From CAWCOU01 sp963797335 (GTDB lineage: Bacteria > Pseudomonadota > Gammaproteobacteria > JAURND01), in assembly GCA_963797335.1 (NCBI GenBank), contig CAWCOU010000008.1, forward strand, positions 1-64,000: 64,000 nt of DNA, written 5' to 3'. Positions 26,281-34,332 of this stretch are shown piece after piece. How positions within the stretch are numbered: position 1 is the first letter of the stretch; the number at the start of each line of letters is the position of its first letter. The translations under genes and the position numbers were made by a program. The notes under the pieces are model-generated. The model saw only the letters and a program-made list of their open reading frames with translations, was not told the origin of the DNA and ran no database searches.

Positions 26281-29092
26281 AGGCTCTGCTCTCCCCTGTT
26301 CCTATGACATTTTCCACACAACGCCCGCATAAATCAGGGTAAGTGGTATTCTGCCCCACATCGGCACGCCGATGCCAGCAACGTTCGCATTTTTCTGCTG
26401 TGCAAGCAGAAACGGTTAGCCAAAGCCCCGACATCTCCGTAATCGCCGCATGAGCCGGACGTTCGTCAGCGTGATGAATATGCGCGCTGGAAGTAATCAG
26501 CACAAAGCGTAATTCGTCTTGCAACCGCGCCAATAAGGCATACAGTTTATCGTCAACATATAAATCAACGGCCGCAGCTAAACCAGAACCGATCTGCCCC
26601 TCCTGACGGGCTTTTTCCAATTGACGATTAACTTGCTCACGCACCGCCATAATCTTCTGCCAAAACTCCGCAGGAAATGGATCATCCGCAGCCAATGCCG
26701 GCAAGTCATTTGACCATTCGGTAAAGAACACCGACTCCTGCGTGCGCCACGGCATATGTTGCCAAATTTCCTCGGCAGTAAAACTGAGAATAGGCGCTAA
26801 CCAACGCACCAACGCTTCCAAAATATGATACATGGCCGTTTGTGCCGATCTTCGCGCATGGCTATTCGCCTGCGTCGTGTATTGTCGATCTTTAATGATA
26901 TCTAAGTAAAAGCTGCCCATATCGACAATGCAAAATTGCTGTATCTTTTGACTAACGACGTGGAACTGGAATTGATCGTAAGCCTGAATGATCTCTTGTT
27001 GCAATCGCCGCGTACGATCAACCGCCCATCGATCTAGCGCTAATAATTGTGAAAACTCTAGCTGCACTTCCGGTTTAAAATCAAATAAATTCGATAATAA
27101 AAAGCGCGCCGTATTGCGAATGCGCCGATAAGTTTCGGCGATGCGCTGTAATATTTCATCGGAAATCGTGGCTTCGGCACGGTAATCCGTGGAGGCCACC
27201 CATAGTCGTATGATTTCAGCGCCTAAAGTGTTCCATACTTTTTCCGGCAATATGACATTGCCTATGGATTTCGACATTTTTTGACCTTGCACGTCAATAG
27301 TGAAACCATGTGAAAGTGAGATGCGATACGGTGCGCGGCCTTGCATAGCTGTGGCGGTTAATAGCGAAGACTGAAACCAGCCGCGGTATTGATCGGAACC
27401 TTCTAAATACATATCGGCAGGCCACGCTAGCTCAGGCCGCCGCGCCAACACACAGGCATGGGTGACGCCGGAATCAAACCAGACATCGAGAACGTCGGTG
27501 ACTTTGCGGTAATTTTCTGCTTCTGCACCGATGAGATCAGCGATGTCCAGATCGTACCAGGCATCCACACCTTTCTGCTCGATCAAATCGGCGACCTTGG
27601 CCATTAACGCTTGCGTATCGGGATGCAAGACATCGGTGTCGCGATGGATAAATAACGTAATTGGAGTTCCCCATAAGCGCTGTCGGGAAATGCACCAATC
27701 CGGACGCTGCACGATCATATCGGCGATACGCGCCTTTGCCCAATCCGGTGACCATTTAACTTGATCAATCGCGGCTAATGCCTGGGTGCGCAGACCTCGG
27801 TTTTCCATACTGATAAACCATTGTGGGGTGGCACGAAAAATCAGTGGTGTTTTATGTCGCCAACAATGCGGATAGCTGTGTTGAATTTTTTCCATATGCA
27901 ATAAAGCACTGCGTTCTTGCAAAACCTCAACGACGTGCTCATTGACTTTGTAAACGTGTTCACCGGCAAAAAACGGCGTTCCGGGTTTAAATAAACCTTG
28001 GTCGTCGACGGGGTTATCAATGGCTAACTGGTATCGACTGCCCACGACGTAATCGTCTTGGCCATGCGCAGGAGCAATATGTACCGCACCTGTGCCTGCA
28101 TCCACCGTGACATGATCGCCCAAAACAATCGGCACCTGACGATCTAAAAACGGGTGTTGTAATGGTAAGCCAGCTAGTGCTTCTCCCAGCACGGAGGCAA
28201 CGACGTGGTAATTCTCGCTACCGTAACGTTGCATCACACTGTCGACCAGAGAGGCGGCTAAAACTAAATAACGCCCACCGTCTACGGAGCGATCCTCGAC
28301 CAAGGCATAGGTGATGTTTGCATTGAGTGCGACCGCCTGGTTGGCAGGTAAGGTCCATGGTGTTGTGGTCCAAATCACCACCGATACGGGTCGTGTTTCA
28401 GATATTTTTGACGAGAAACGATGCAGTAATTCTGCACTATCCAACACCGAAAATGCGACATCGATGGCCAGCGAAGTTTTATCCCGGTATTCCACTTCTG
28501 CTTCTGCCAAAGCAGAACCGCAGGCCACACACCAGTGCACGGGTTTACTGCCGCGCTGCAAATGACCGTTAGCAATGATAACCGCTAAAGAACGAATAAT
28601 ATCGGCCTCAAACGCGAAATCCATGGTAAGGTAGGGGTGCTGCCAGTCACCAAAAACCCCTAAGCGTTTAAATTCTTCACGCTGCTCTTCCATTTGACTT
28701 TGCGCGTAATCTCGGCACGCTTGCCGAAATGCCTGCGGTGTTATTTTCTGACCCGTTTTCTCAAATTTTTTTTCAACGTTTAATTCGATGGGTAGGCCAT
28801 GACAATCCCAGCCTGGCAAAAACGGCGTATCAAATCCTGACAATGCTTTGGATTTTAACACCAGGTCTTTGAGGATTTTATTTAAGCAGTGACCAATATG
28901 AATGCGACCATTGGCGTAAGGTGGGCCGTCGTGAAGAATAAATTTCGGCCGACCTTTCGCGAATTCCCGTTGCTTTTCATAAATGCCGTGTTCTTGCCAA
29001 AAGCGCAACATCTCCGGTTCGCGACGCGCCAGATCCGCGCGCATAGGGAAATCGGTAGTTGGTAAATTTAAGGTATTTTTGTAGTCGCTCAT
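26273..29092 (-). CDS. ileS: Isoleucyl-tRNA synthetase
   Basis: The 939-residue class I synthetase is full length. HIGH appears in GRIHIGHCLN at about residue 64, the KMSKS loop (QGQKMSKSIGNV) at about residue 608, the editing-domain motif TTTPWTLPANQAVALN, and a C-terminal zinc site (CERCWHRRADV, CGRCVENV). It overlaps lspA at its 3' end and xthA at its 5' end (four bases). Confidence 0.98.
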   Translation of the reverse strand: MSDYKNTLNLPTTDFPMRADLARREPEMLRFWQEHGIYEKQREFAKGRPKFILHDGPPYANGRIHIGHCLNKILKDLVLKSKALSGFDTPFLPGWDCHGLPIELNVEKKFEKTGQKITPQAFRQACRDYAQSQMEEQREEFKRLGVFGDWQHPYLTMDFAFEADIIRSLAVIIANGHLQRGSKPVHWCVACGSALAEAEVEYRDKTSLAIDVAFSVLDSAELLHRFSSKISETRPVSVVIWTTTPWTLPANQAVALNANITYALVEDRSVDGGRYLVLAASLVDSVMQRYGSENYHVVASVLGEALAGLPLQHPFLDRQVPIVLGDHVTVDAGTGAVHIAPAHGQDDYVVGSRYQLAIDNPVDDQGLFKPGTPFFAGEHVYKVNEHVVEVLQERSALLHMEKIQHSYPHCWRHKTPLIFRATPQWFISMENRGLRTQALAAIDQVKWSPDWAKARIADMIVQRPDWCISRQRLWGTPITLFIHRDTDVLHPDTQALMAKVADLIEQKGVDAWYDLDIADLIGAEAENYRKVTDVLDVWFDSGVTHACVLARRPELAWPADMYLEGSDQYRGWFQSSLLTATAMQGRAPYRISLSHGFTIDVQGQKMSKSIGNVILPEKVWNTLGAEIIRLWVASTDYRAEATISDEILQRIAETYRRIRNTARFLLSNLFDFKPEVQLEFSQLLALDRWAVDRTRRLQQEIIQAYDQFQFHVVSQKIQQFCIVDMGSFYLDIIKDRQYTTQANSHARRSAQTAMYHILEALVRWLAPILSFTAEEIWQHMPWRTQESVFFTEWSNDLPALAADDPFPAEFWQKIMAVREQVNRQLEKARQEGQIGSGLAAAVDLYVDDKLYALLARLQDELRFVLITSSAHIHHADERPAHAAITEMSGLWLTVSACTAEKCERCWHRRADVGQNTTYPDLCGRCVENVIGTGESRAYA

Positions 29093-29880
29093 GATGTCAA
29101 CGGTACGTTTAAGTTGTATTCCATGATTAATGGGGCATGGTCTGAAAATTTTTCCTGCTTATAAATCTGGGCCGACAAAATTTTATCTTTTAATTCCGGT
29201 GAAACAATTTGATAGTCGATGCGCCATCCGACATTTTTTGCATACGCCTGACCTCGGTGTGACCACCACGTGTATTGATCGGCTTCTTGATTGATGACAC
29301 GAAACGCATCCACAAAACCAACCTGATCGAATAACTCATCCAGCCACGCCCGTTCTTCCGGTAAAAACCCGGAATTTTTTTGATTGCTGCGCCAATTTTT
29401 TAAATCGATGTTTTTGTGGGCTATATTCCAATCACCACAAATAATAAACTGTTTTTGCGCTTCACGAATTTTTTTTAATTGCACCATGTACTGTGCTAAA
29501 AAATCAAATTTATGCCCCTGCCGTTCTTCGCCGCTGGTGCCCGAAGGTAAATAAAGGGAAGCCACACTCAATTCGCCAAAATCAGCCTGAAGGTAACGGC
29601 CTTCTTGATCAGCGATAGACCAACCTAAACCAATGCTGATTTTATCCGGTTGCTGACGACAGTACATGCCAACGCCACTATAGCCCTTTTTTTCAGCATC
29701 ATGAAAATAGTGGTAATAGCCAGCTGGGCGGAAATGGGCATCTGCTAAATGCTCCATTTGCGCCTTGGTTTCTTGCAAGCAAACAATATCGGCGTTTTGT
29801 TTTTCCAACCAGGAAAAAAACCCTTTGGCAGCCGCTGAACGGATACCGTTTAAATTCATGCTAATAATTTTTAATGTCAT
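29089..29880 (-). CDS. xthA: Exodeoxyribonuclease III
   Basis: A 263-residue AP endonuclease/3'-5' exonuclease of the base excision repair pathway. Motifs: NLNGIRSAAAKGF, LQETKAQ (metal-binding Glu), GDWNIAH and the C-terminal SDHAPLIMEY. Length matches ExoIII (268 in E. coli). It starts two bases after the pfp stop and overlaps ileS by four bases, implying one transcript. Confidence 0.95.
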   Translation of the reverse strand: MTLKIISMNLNGIRSAAAKGFFSWLEKQNADIVCLQETKAQMEHLADAHFRPAGYYHYFHDAEKKGYSGVGMYCRQQPDKISIGLGWSIADQEGRYLQADFGELSVASLYLPSGTSGEERQGHKFDFLAQYMVQLKKIREAQKQFIICGDWNIAHKNIDLKNWRSNQKNSGFLPEERAWLDELFDQVGFVDAFRVINQEADQYTWWSHRGQAYAKNVGWRIDYQIVSPELKDKILSAQIYKQEKFSDHAPLIMEYNLNVPLTS

Positions 29881-29881
29881 G

Positions 29882-31147
29882 TTATTCAGTGATGGTCAGT
29901 AATTTTTTAGGTACCAAGCGATGTTGCAACCGCGCATAACGGGGTAACCCCATCTGATAAGGTGGATACGCTTCGCCTTGAATTAACGGATTTAAATACG
30001 TTCGGCACGCCTCGGTGATATGAAAACCACTGGCATCAATAAAATCCAGCGGCATTTTTCGCTCACCTAGCGCCACTTTTTCTAAGCAAACCTCCCCTAC
30101 TCCCCAACGATAAGGAAGGTCCTGATGCCGCTCGATGGTTAACATGATACCGGTTTTGCCCATGAGTGCATATTCGACTGCGGATTTACCCAAGGCATAC
30201 GCTTGATCGACATCGGTTTGAGAGGCGATATGCCTGGCGGCACGTTGTAAGTAATCGGCTACCGCCCAGTGGCACTTGTGGCCGGACTCCCGTTTCACTA
30301 AATGCGCGATCACAGGGGCCACTCCCCCCAGCTGGGTATGGCCAAACGCATCGTCTAAATCGGCCTTGGCGGTGAGGAATTTGCCATCACGTGTTTTTAA
30401 ACCTTCGGAAACGACAATGGAGCAAAACCCGTAATGCTTAATGGCATAATCGACCTGAGCGACGAATTGACCAACCTCAAAGGGTATTTCTGGGAATAAG
30501 ATAATGTGGGGCGGGTCCCCGGTTTTCGTGGCAGCCAATCCCCCCGCGGCGGCAATCCAGCCGGCGTGCCTACCCATGACTTCTAAGATAAACACCTTGG
30601 TGGACGTCGCGGCCATGCTGGCGACGTCCAGGCTGGCTTCGCGGATGGAAACAGCGACATATTTCGCCACGGAACCGAAGCCGGGGCAGTTATCGGTGTA
30701 AGGTAAATCGTTATCAATGGTTTTGGGGAGGCCAATGCAGACTAGATCAAAACCCAGTTGGCGGCTCATTTCGGCTATTTTATGGGTGGTATCTTGCGAA
30801 TCGTTACCGCCATTGTAGAAAAAGTAACCAATATTGTGGGCGGCGAATACTTCGATTAATCGTTGGTATTCGGCTTTATTTTCTTGTAATGACTTGAGTT
30901 TGTAGCGGCAGGAGCCAAAAGCGCTGGCGGGGGTATGGAGTAAGGATGCTATGTTTTCGTCGGATTCCAAATCGGTATCGATGAGGTTTTCGGTTAGAGC
31001 GCCGACGATGCCGTGTTGCCCTGCATAGACTTTGCCGATGCGGTCGGAGTGCTGCCGGGCGGTCTGTATTAGGCCACAGGCTGTGGCGTTGATGACTGCG
31101 GTAGCTCCGCCGGATTGTGCGTAGAATATGTTTTTTTTCGGTGTCAT
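29882..31147 (-). CDS. pfp: Pyrophosphate-dependent 6-phosphofructokinase
   Basis: A 421-residue enzyme of the PFK superfamily. The pyrophosphate type is indicated by GGNDSQDT in place of the ATP-type GGDGS/T context, and by LPKTIDNDLPYTD; MGRHAGWIAA is the sugar-phosphate block. The start at 31147 gives the conventional KNIFYAQSGGATAVINA N-terminus; a 19-codon extension to 31204 is open but neither start has a good ribosome site. Reversible PPi-linked glycolysis is typical of Legionella and its relatives. Confidence 0.9.
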   Translation of the reverse strand: MTPKKNIFYAQSGGATAVINATACGLIQTARQHSDRIGKVYAGQHGIVGALTENLIDTDLESDENIASLLHTPASAFGSCRYKLKSLQENKAEYQRLIEVFAAHNIGYFFYNGGNDSQDTTHKIAEMSRQLGFDLVCIGLPKTIDNDLPYTDNCPGFGSVAKYVAVSIREASLDVASMAATSTKVFILEVMGRHAGWIAAAGGLAATKTGDPPHIILFPEIPFEVGQFVAQVDYAIKHYGFCSIVVSEGLKTRDGKFLTAKADLDDAFGHTQLGGVAPVIAHLVKRESGHKCHWAVADYLQRAARHIASQTDVDQAYALGKSAVEYALMGKTGIMLTIERHQDLPYRWGVGEVCLEKVALGERKMPLDFIDASGFHITEACRTYLNPLIQGEAYPPYQMGLPRYARLQHRLVPKKLLTITE

Positions 31148-31324
31148 AGGGAAATCGTCTTTTGCGGGCAGAATTAATGTCGGTAAGTATATCGCAATTC
31201 CCATGGCTAAATCAGCTTATTTCCCGCGCATCCAGGCTATCCCCATTAAAATAGTGCGTTCTGAAAGGGGGCGGAGCGGAGCTGCTTCGTGTATTGAGCC
31301 ATTTCTTGTATGGAGCCACTTCGC

Positions 31325-31355
31325 GCATGAAGGATCCCAGGGGCTGGCTGCAGAC
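31325..31355. repeat. Left arm of a 31-bp perfect inverted repeat around the IS
   Basis: Bases 31325-31355 are the exact reverse complement of 32601-32631. The arm contains GGATCCCAGGGGCTGGC. It lies outside the structured leader of the insertion sequence. Confidence 0.9.
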
Positions 31356-31402
31356 ACGCATGAATACGGTCCATCGTATCTTAGAAACATGGTAAAAAGA
31401 GT

Positions 31403-31428
31403 TTAGTATTGGTCATGACCAATACTAA
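31403..31428. repeat. 26-bp perfect palindrome in the IS left end
   Basis: The sequence is exactly self-complementary around 31415/31416 (core TTGGTCATGACCAA). It lies a few bases before the bridge-RNA-like hairpin and overlaps the probable promoter region of the element. It could be a dimeric protein binding site or cruciform. Confidence 0.85.
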
Positions 31429-31430
31429 GC

Positions 31431-31570
31431 GAAGGGAGGTAGATCGTACGTCCATAGGTCTTTAAAGACCGTGCTACAGCCAGATCGCCTCCCTTCATTC
31501 CTCAATCAACTCGAACAGTTGCCAGGAGCGCGATTAAGCGACTCCGTATCGGCGAGGCAGAGAAATTCAG
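31431..31570 (+). ncRNA. Candidate IS110 bridge RNA
   Basis: A long-range stem pairs GAAGGGAGG (31431-31439) with CCTCCCTTC (31488-31496) and encloses a 14-base perfect hairpin, GGTCTTTAAAGACC (31457-31470), and internal loops. A second hairpin, CAACT/AGTTG (31507-31521), follows. Size, position upstream of the transposase and the two-loop arrangement fit the bridge RNAs described for IS110 elements, which bind target and donor DNA. Loop-to-target matching was not attempted. Confidence 0.55.
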
Positions 31571-31581
31571 GAGATAAAATT

Positions 31582-32553
31582 ATGTCACATTCGACGTATA
31601 GAGACTATATAGGTATTGATGTGTCTAAGAAATATTTAGATGTTTGCCTACGATCAACGGGAGAATATTTTAGAGTAACCAATGATAATCCCGGCTTTAA
31701 AGAAATGATAAAACGCCTAAAGTCGTGTCGTCCTTGTTTGCTCGTAGCCGAGGGAACAGGGGGTTATGAAGCTAAAGGTATACATGCGATGCAGAAAGCG
31801 GGTTTTTCTTGTGCGGTGGTCAATCCACGTCAAGTACGAGCCTTCGGTAAAGCCGTGGGTCGTTTAGCAAAGACCGATAAAATCGACGCGGGGATATTGG
31901 CGCATTTTGGAGAAGCGATTAAGCCAAGTGTCAAAGCAATGGTGAAACCCGAAGCACAAACGTTAAGCGATACCCAGCATCGTCGTAAGCAGTTGATTGA
32001 CATGATTACGATGGAGAAGAATCGTTACCAAACAGCGGGCAACAGCCATATACGTAAAAATATCAAGAAAACGATTGATTTCTTGGAGAAACAATTAAGG
32101 GGAATAGATCAGAGTTTAGCGAAGCAAGTGAGTGAAAATACTAGATGGCAAGCCAAATTAGCATTACTCAAAAGTGTGAAGGGAGTGGGTCAAGTGGTTG
32201 GGTTGACGTTGCTTTCAGATCTACCTGAATTGGGTGAGGTTAGCTCTCGCGAGATTGCAGCCTTAGTGGGTGTGGCGCCGTTTAATCGTGATAGCGGTGG
32301 AAAGAAAGGACAAAAAGCGATCTGGGGAGGCCGAGCGAATGTACGATCAGCGTTGTATATGGCAGGCATAGTAGCTGTTAGGCATAATCCGCCTTTAAAA
32401 GCTTTTTACCAGAAACTATGTCAAGCGGGGAAAAAGAAAAAAGTCGCTTTGGTTGCTTGTATGCGTAAACTGCTGATTATTATGAATGCAATAGTTAAAA
32501 ATAACACACCATGGCGGTTGGGGACTGAGGAACAACAGGCAGTTTATGCTTGA
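31582..32553 (+). CDS. IS110-family transposase/recombinase
   Basis: A 323-residue recombinase; the ATG at 31582 has AGGAG eight bases upstream. The N-terminal DEDD RuvC-like domain begins YIGIDVSKKYLDVC, continues with LLVAEGTGGYE and TDKIDAGILAHF. A central coiled helix region follows. The C-terminal Transposase_20 domain holds LLSDLPELGEVSSREIAALV and VGVAPFNRDSGGKKG, with the conserved serine. The frame is intact, so the element may be active. Confidence 0.95.
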   Translation: MSHSTYRDYIGIDVSKKYLDVCLRSTGEYFRVTNDNPGFKEMIKRLKSCRPCLLVAEGTGGYEAKGIHAMQKAGFSCAVVNPRQVRAFGKAVGRLAKTDKIDAGILAHFGEAIKPSVKAMVKPEAQTLSDTQHRRKQLIDMITMEKNRYQTAGNSHIRKNIKKTIDFLEKQLRGIDQSLAKQVSENTRWQAKLALLKSVKGVGQVVGLTLLSDLPELGEVSSREIAALVGVAPFNRDSGGKKGQKAIWGGRANVRSALYMAGIVAVRHNPPLKAFYQKLCQAGKKKKVALVACMRKLLIIMNAIVKNNTPWRLGTEEQQAVYA

Positions 32554-32600
32554 TGTTCAAGACAGTTGCTGTAGCTCTCGTGTCATCCCTGAATTAGAAG

Positions 32601-32631
32601 GTCTGCAGCCAGCCCCTGGGATCCTTCATGC
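32601..32631. repeat. Right arm of the 31-bp perfect inverted repeat
   Basis: Exact inverse of 31325-31355. It starts 47 bases after the transposase stop and lies outside the expected IS end. Confidence 0.9.
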
Positions 32632-32735
32632 TTACTTGGGCAGTACAGCATAGACCCGCCGTCGGAAGGAAGACAAGTTTAGTGGCAAAATGCTATGATA
32701 AGAAAAAACTTAGTAATGCGAGAGGTTAAGCTTAT

Positions 32736-33080
32736 ATGACTGACTGCCTGTTTTGCAAAATTGCCGCGGGGGATATCCCAGCCAATATCATTTATCAAGA
32801 TGATCAGGTCATCGCGTTTGATGATATTCACCCACGTGCGCCTCAGCATAAGCTGATTATTCCGCGCAAGCACATTCCCACGCTAAACGATCTTTTACCG
32901 GAGGATACAGCCGTGGCTGGTCATCTATTGCTCACGGCTCAGCAATTAGCCAAAGAATTGGGTATTGCTGAGGCTGGATATCGGGTAGTGATGAATTGCA
33001 ACGCGGCGGCGGGGCAGTTGGTTTATCATGTTCATTTACATTTGCTGGGTGGCCGTAGCCTGACCTGGCCTCCAGGATAA
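32736..33080 (+). CDS. HIT-family (HinT-like) nucleotide hydrolase
   Basis: A 114-residue histidine-triad protein with the HVHLHLLGGR active site near the C-terminus and the N-terminal CLFCKIAAGDIPANIIYQDD. HinT enzymes cleave purine nucleoside phosphoramidates. It ends four bases before folE, suggesting co-transcription. Confidence 0.95.
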   Translation: MTDCLFCKIAAGDIPANIIYQDDQVIAFDDIHPRAPQHKLIIPRKHIPTLNDLLPEDTAVAGHLLLTAQQLAKELGIAEAGYRVVMNCNAAAGQLVYHVHLHLLGGRSLTWPPG

Positions 33081-33084
33081 AAAA

Positions 33085-33627
33085 ATGGAAACGTATTTTG
33101 AGAGTATTATTGAATCGATAGGTGAAGACTTGACCCGCGATGGTCTTCGCGATACGCCAAAACGAGCTGCTAAAGCGATGGCTTTTTTGACCCGCGGCTA
33201 CCGGGAGAGTTTAGAAGCCATTGTCAATAACGCGATTTTTCCTTCGACTATGTCTGAGATGGTCATAGTAAAAGATATTGAGCTGTATTCGTTGTGCGAG
33301 CACCATTTGCTGCCGTTTATTGGTAAGTGCCATGTCGCCTATATTCCGAATGGCAAGATTATCGGCTTGTCAAAACTCGCACGTATTGTCGATTTATTTG
33401 CGAGGCGCTTGCAGGTGCAGGAGAAGTTAACCGAGCAGATTGCTGAAACTATTTTGGAAGTGACCCAGGCAGCGGGGGTTGGGGTGATTATTGAAGCAAA
33501 GCATCTCTGTATGATGATGCGTGGCGTTGAGAAACAAAATTCCCTAATGAAAACGTCAAAAATGTTGGGTTCTTTTCGTGAAGATAATCGCACTCGTTCG
33601 GAATTCTTGAGCCTTGTTGCTTCTTGA
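33085..33627 (+). CDS. folE: GTP cyclohydrolase I
   Basis: A 180-residue enzyme making dihydroneopterin triphosphate for folate. Zinc and catalytic residues are in LCEHHLLPFIGK and LCMMMRGVEKQNS. The core RDGLRDTPKRAAKAM is typical. The protein is at the short end for the family because the N-terminal helix is brief. A pteridine reductase homologue (45849-46601) elsewhere in the window may act in the same pathway. Confidence 0.97.
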   Translation: METYFESIIESIGEDLTRDGLRDTPKRAAKAMAFLTRGYRESLEAIVNNAIFPSTMSEMVIVKDIELYSLCEHHLLPFIGKCHVAYIPNGKIIGLSKLARIVDLFARRLQVQEKLTEQIAETILEVTQAAGVGVIIEAKHLCMMMRGVEKQNSLMKTSKMLGSFREDNRTRSEFLSLVAS

Positions 33628-33738
33628 GAAGTATCAATTAAAGCTAAGGTTGTCTCTCTGTAGTTGTGGGCTCTTCAAAATTGTGGCTAACATGTAGAGT
33701 CCCTTCTCGGTATCGGTACCTTTGTTTTCCCACCTTTT

Positions 33739-33765
33739 ATTGAAGTCGAAAATTTCGACTTCAAT
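33739..33765. repeat. Perfect 13-bp inverted repeat after folE
   Basis: Arms ATTGAAGTCGAAA and its complement are separated by one base. A T run (TTGTTTTT) follows a few bases later. It lies between the convergent folE and cas3-fragment genes and may serve as a weak bidirectional terminator or protein site. The surrounding 240-base gap has no gene. Confidence 0.6.
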
Positions 33766-33866
33766 ACTCCCATTGTTTTTGATGGCACGAAAAGCCCAAT
33801 TTTAACAACTTAAAACTGGTAAAGTTATTTTTTTAGACTTTGTGAATGTGGTTTGTTTTTTATTTT

Positions 33867-34250
33867 TCAATCAGACAACTCCCACTCCCAAAGAATAAAA
33901 CCCAATCTATCATGGCGGATACTATATGGTTTTTGGAAGTTTTCATTTGAATAAATTAATTCTGAGGATAAATTGGTTCGTTGAGTTTGAAAGGTAACAG
34001 AGAATTTACCAAAGTCATGCAGACATAGGAAGAAAGAAAAAATGTCTGCAAATTGCTCAATTTTAATGTTAGCTTTCTTTATAAGATATTCACATGGTTT
34101 ATACTTCAGGACTAGTTCTTTCCCAACTGCCGCTACATCTAAACAATGATAAGGTAATAAATGGTAGCATGCCGCACCCTCCATTTGAATCATCTTTAAG
34201 TCTGCTTTACCCCAGTATTTTTTATAGAGCGGAAGCATATTCTTTTCCAC
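33867..34250 (-). pseudogene. Cas3 HD-nuclease domain fragment
   Basis: The 127-residue frame matches the very N-terminus of Cas3: YWGKADLK, then LLPYHCLDVAAVGKEL (His35, Asp38), LHDFGKFSVTFQ (His78-Asp79) and RHDRLGFIL (His113), the HD metal-binding pattern. It stops at residue 127, before the rest of the HD domain and the helicase (whole protein usually 700-900 residues). No other cas gene or CRISPR array is in the window. An AGGTGG site precedes the ATG, so the fragment could still be translated. Confidence 0.75.
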
Positions 34251-34332
34251 CTAATATTAAGCTTTAATTATTATTTTATGATGCAAGAACTTTTGGAAGA
34301 TCGATATCCAATGCCCAGCGAAATTAGAATTT

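Larger units (their letters stand above)
31356..32600 (+). mobile_element. IS110-family insertion sequence
   Basis: A single transposase gene (31582-32553) lies between a long 5' noncoding part (about 225 bases, folded) and a short 3' part (about 47 bases). That layout fits the IS110 subgroup, whose bridge RNA is encoded at the left end, rather than the IS1111 subgroup, whose RNA is at the right. Exact ends cannot be fixed from one copy because IS110 elements lack true terminal inverted repeats. The bounds given are those of the flanking 31-bp repeat. Confidence 0.75.

Noticed and set aside
31325..32631. The 31-bp repeats as ordinary terminal inverted repeats of a DDE-type IS
   Set aside because: The transposase is clearly of the IS110 DEDD/serine type, which does not use such termini.
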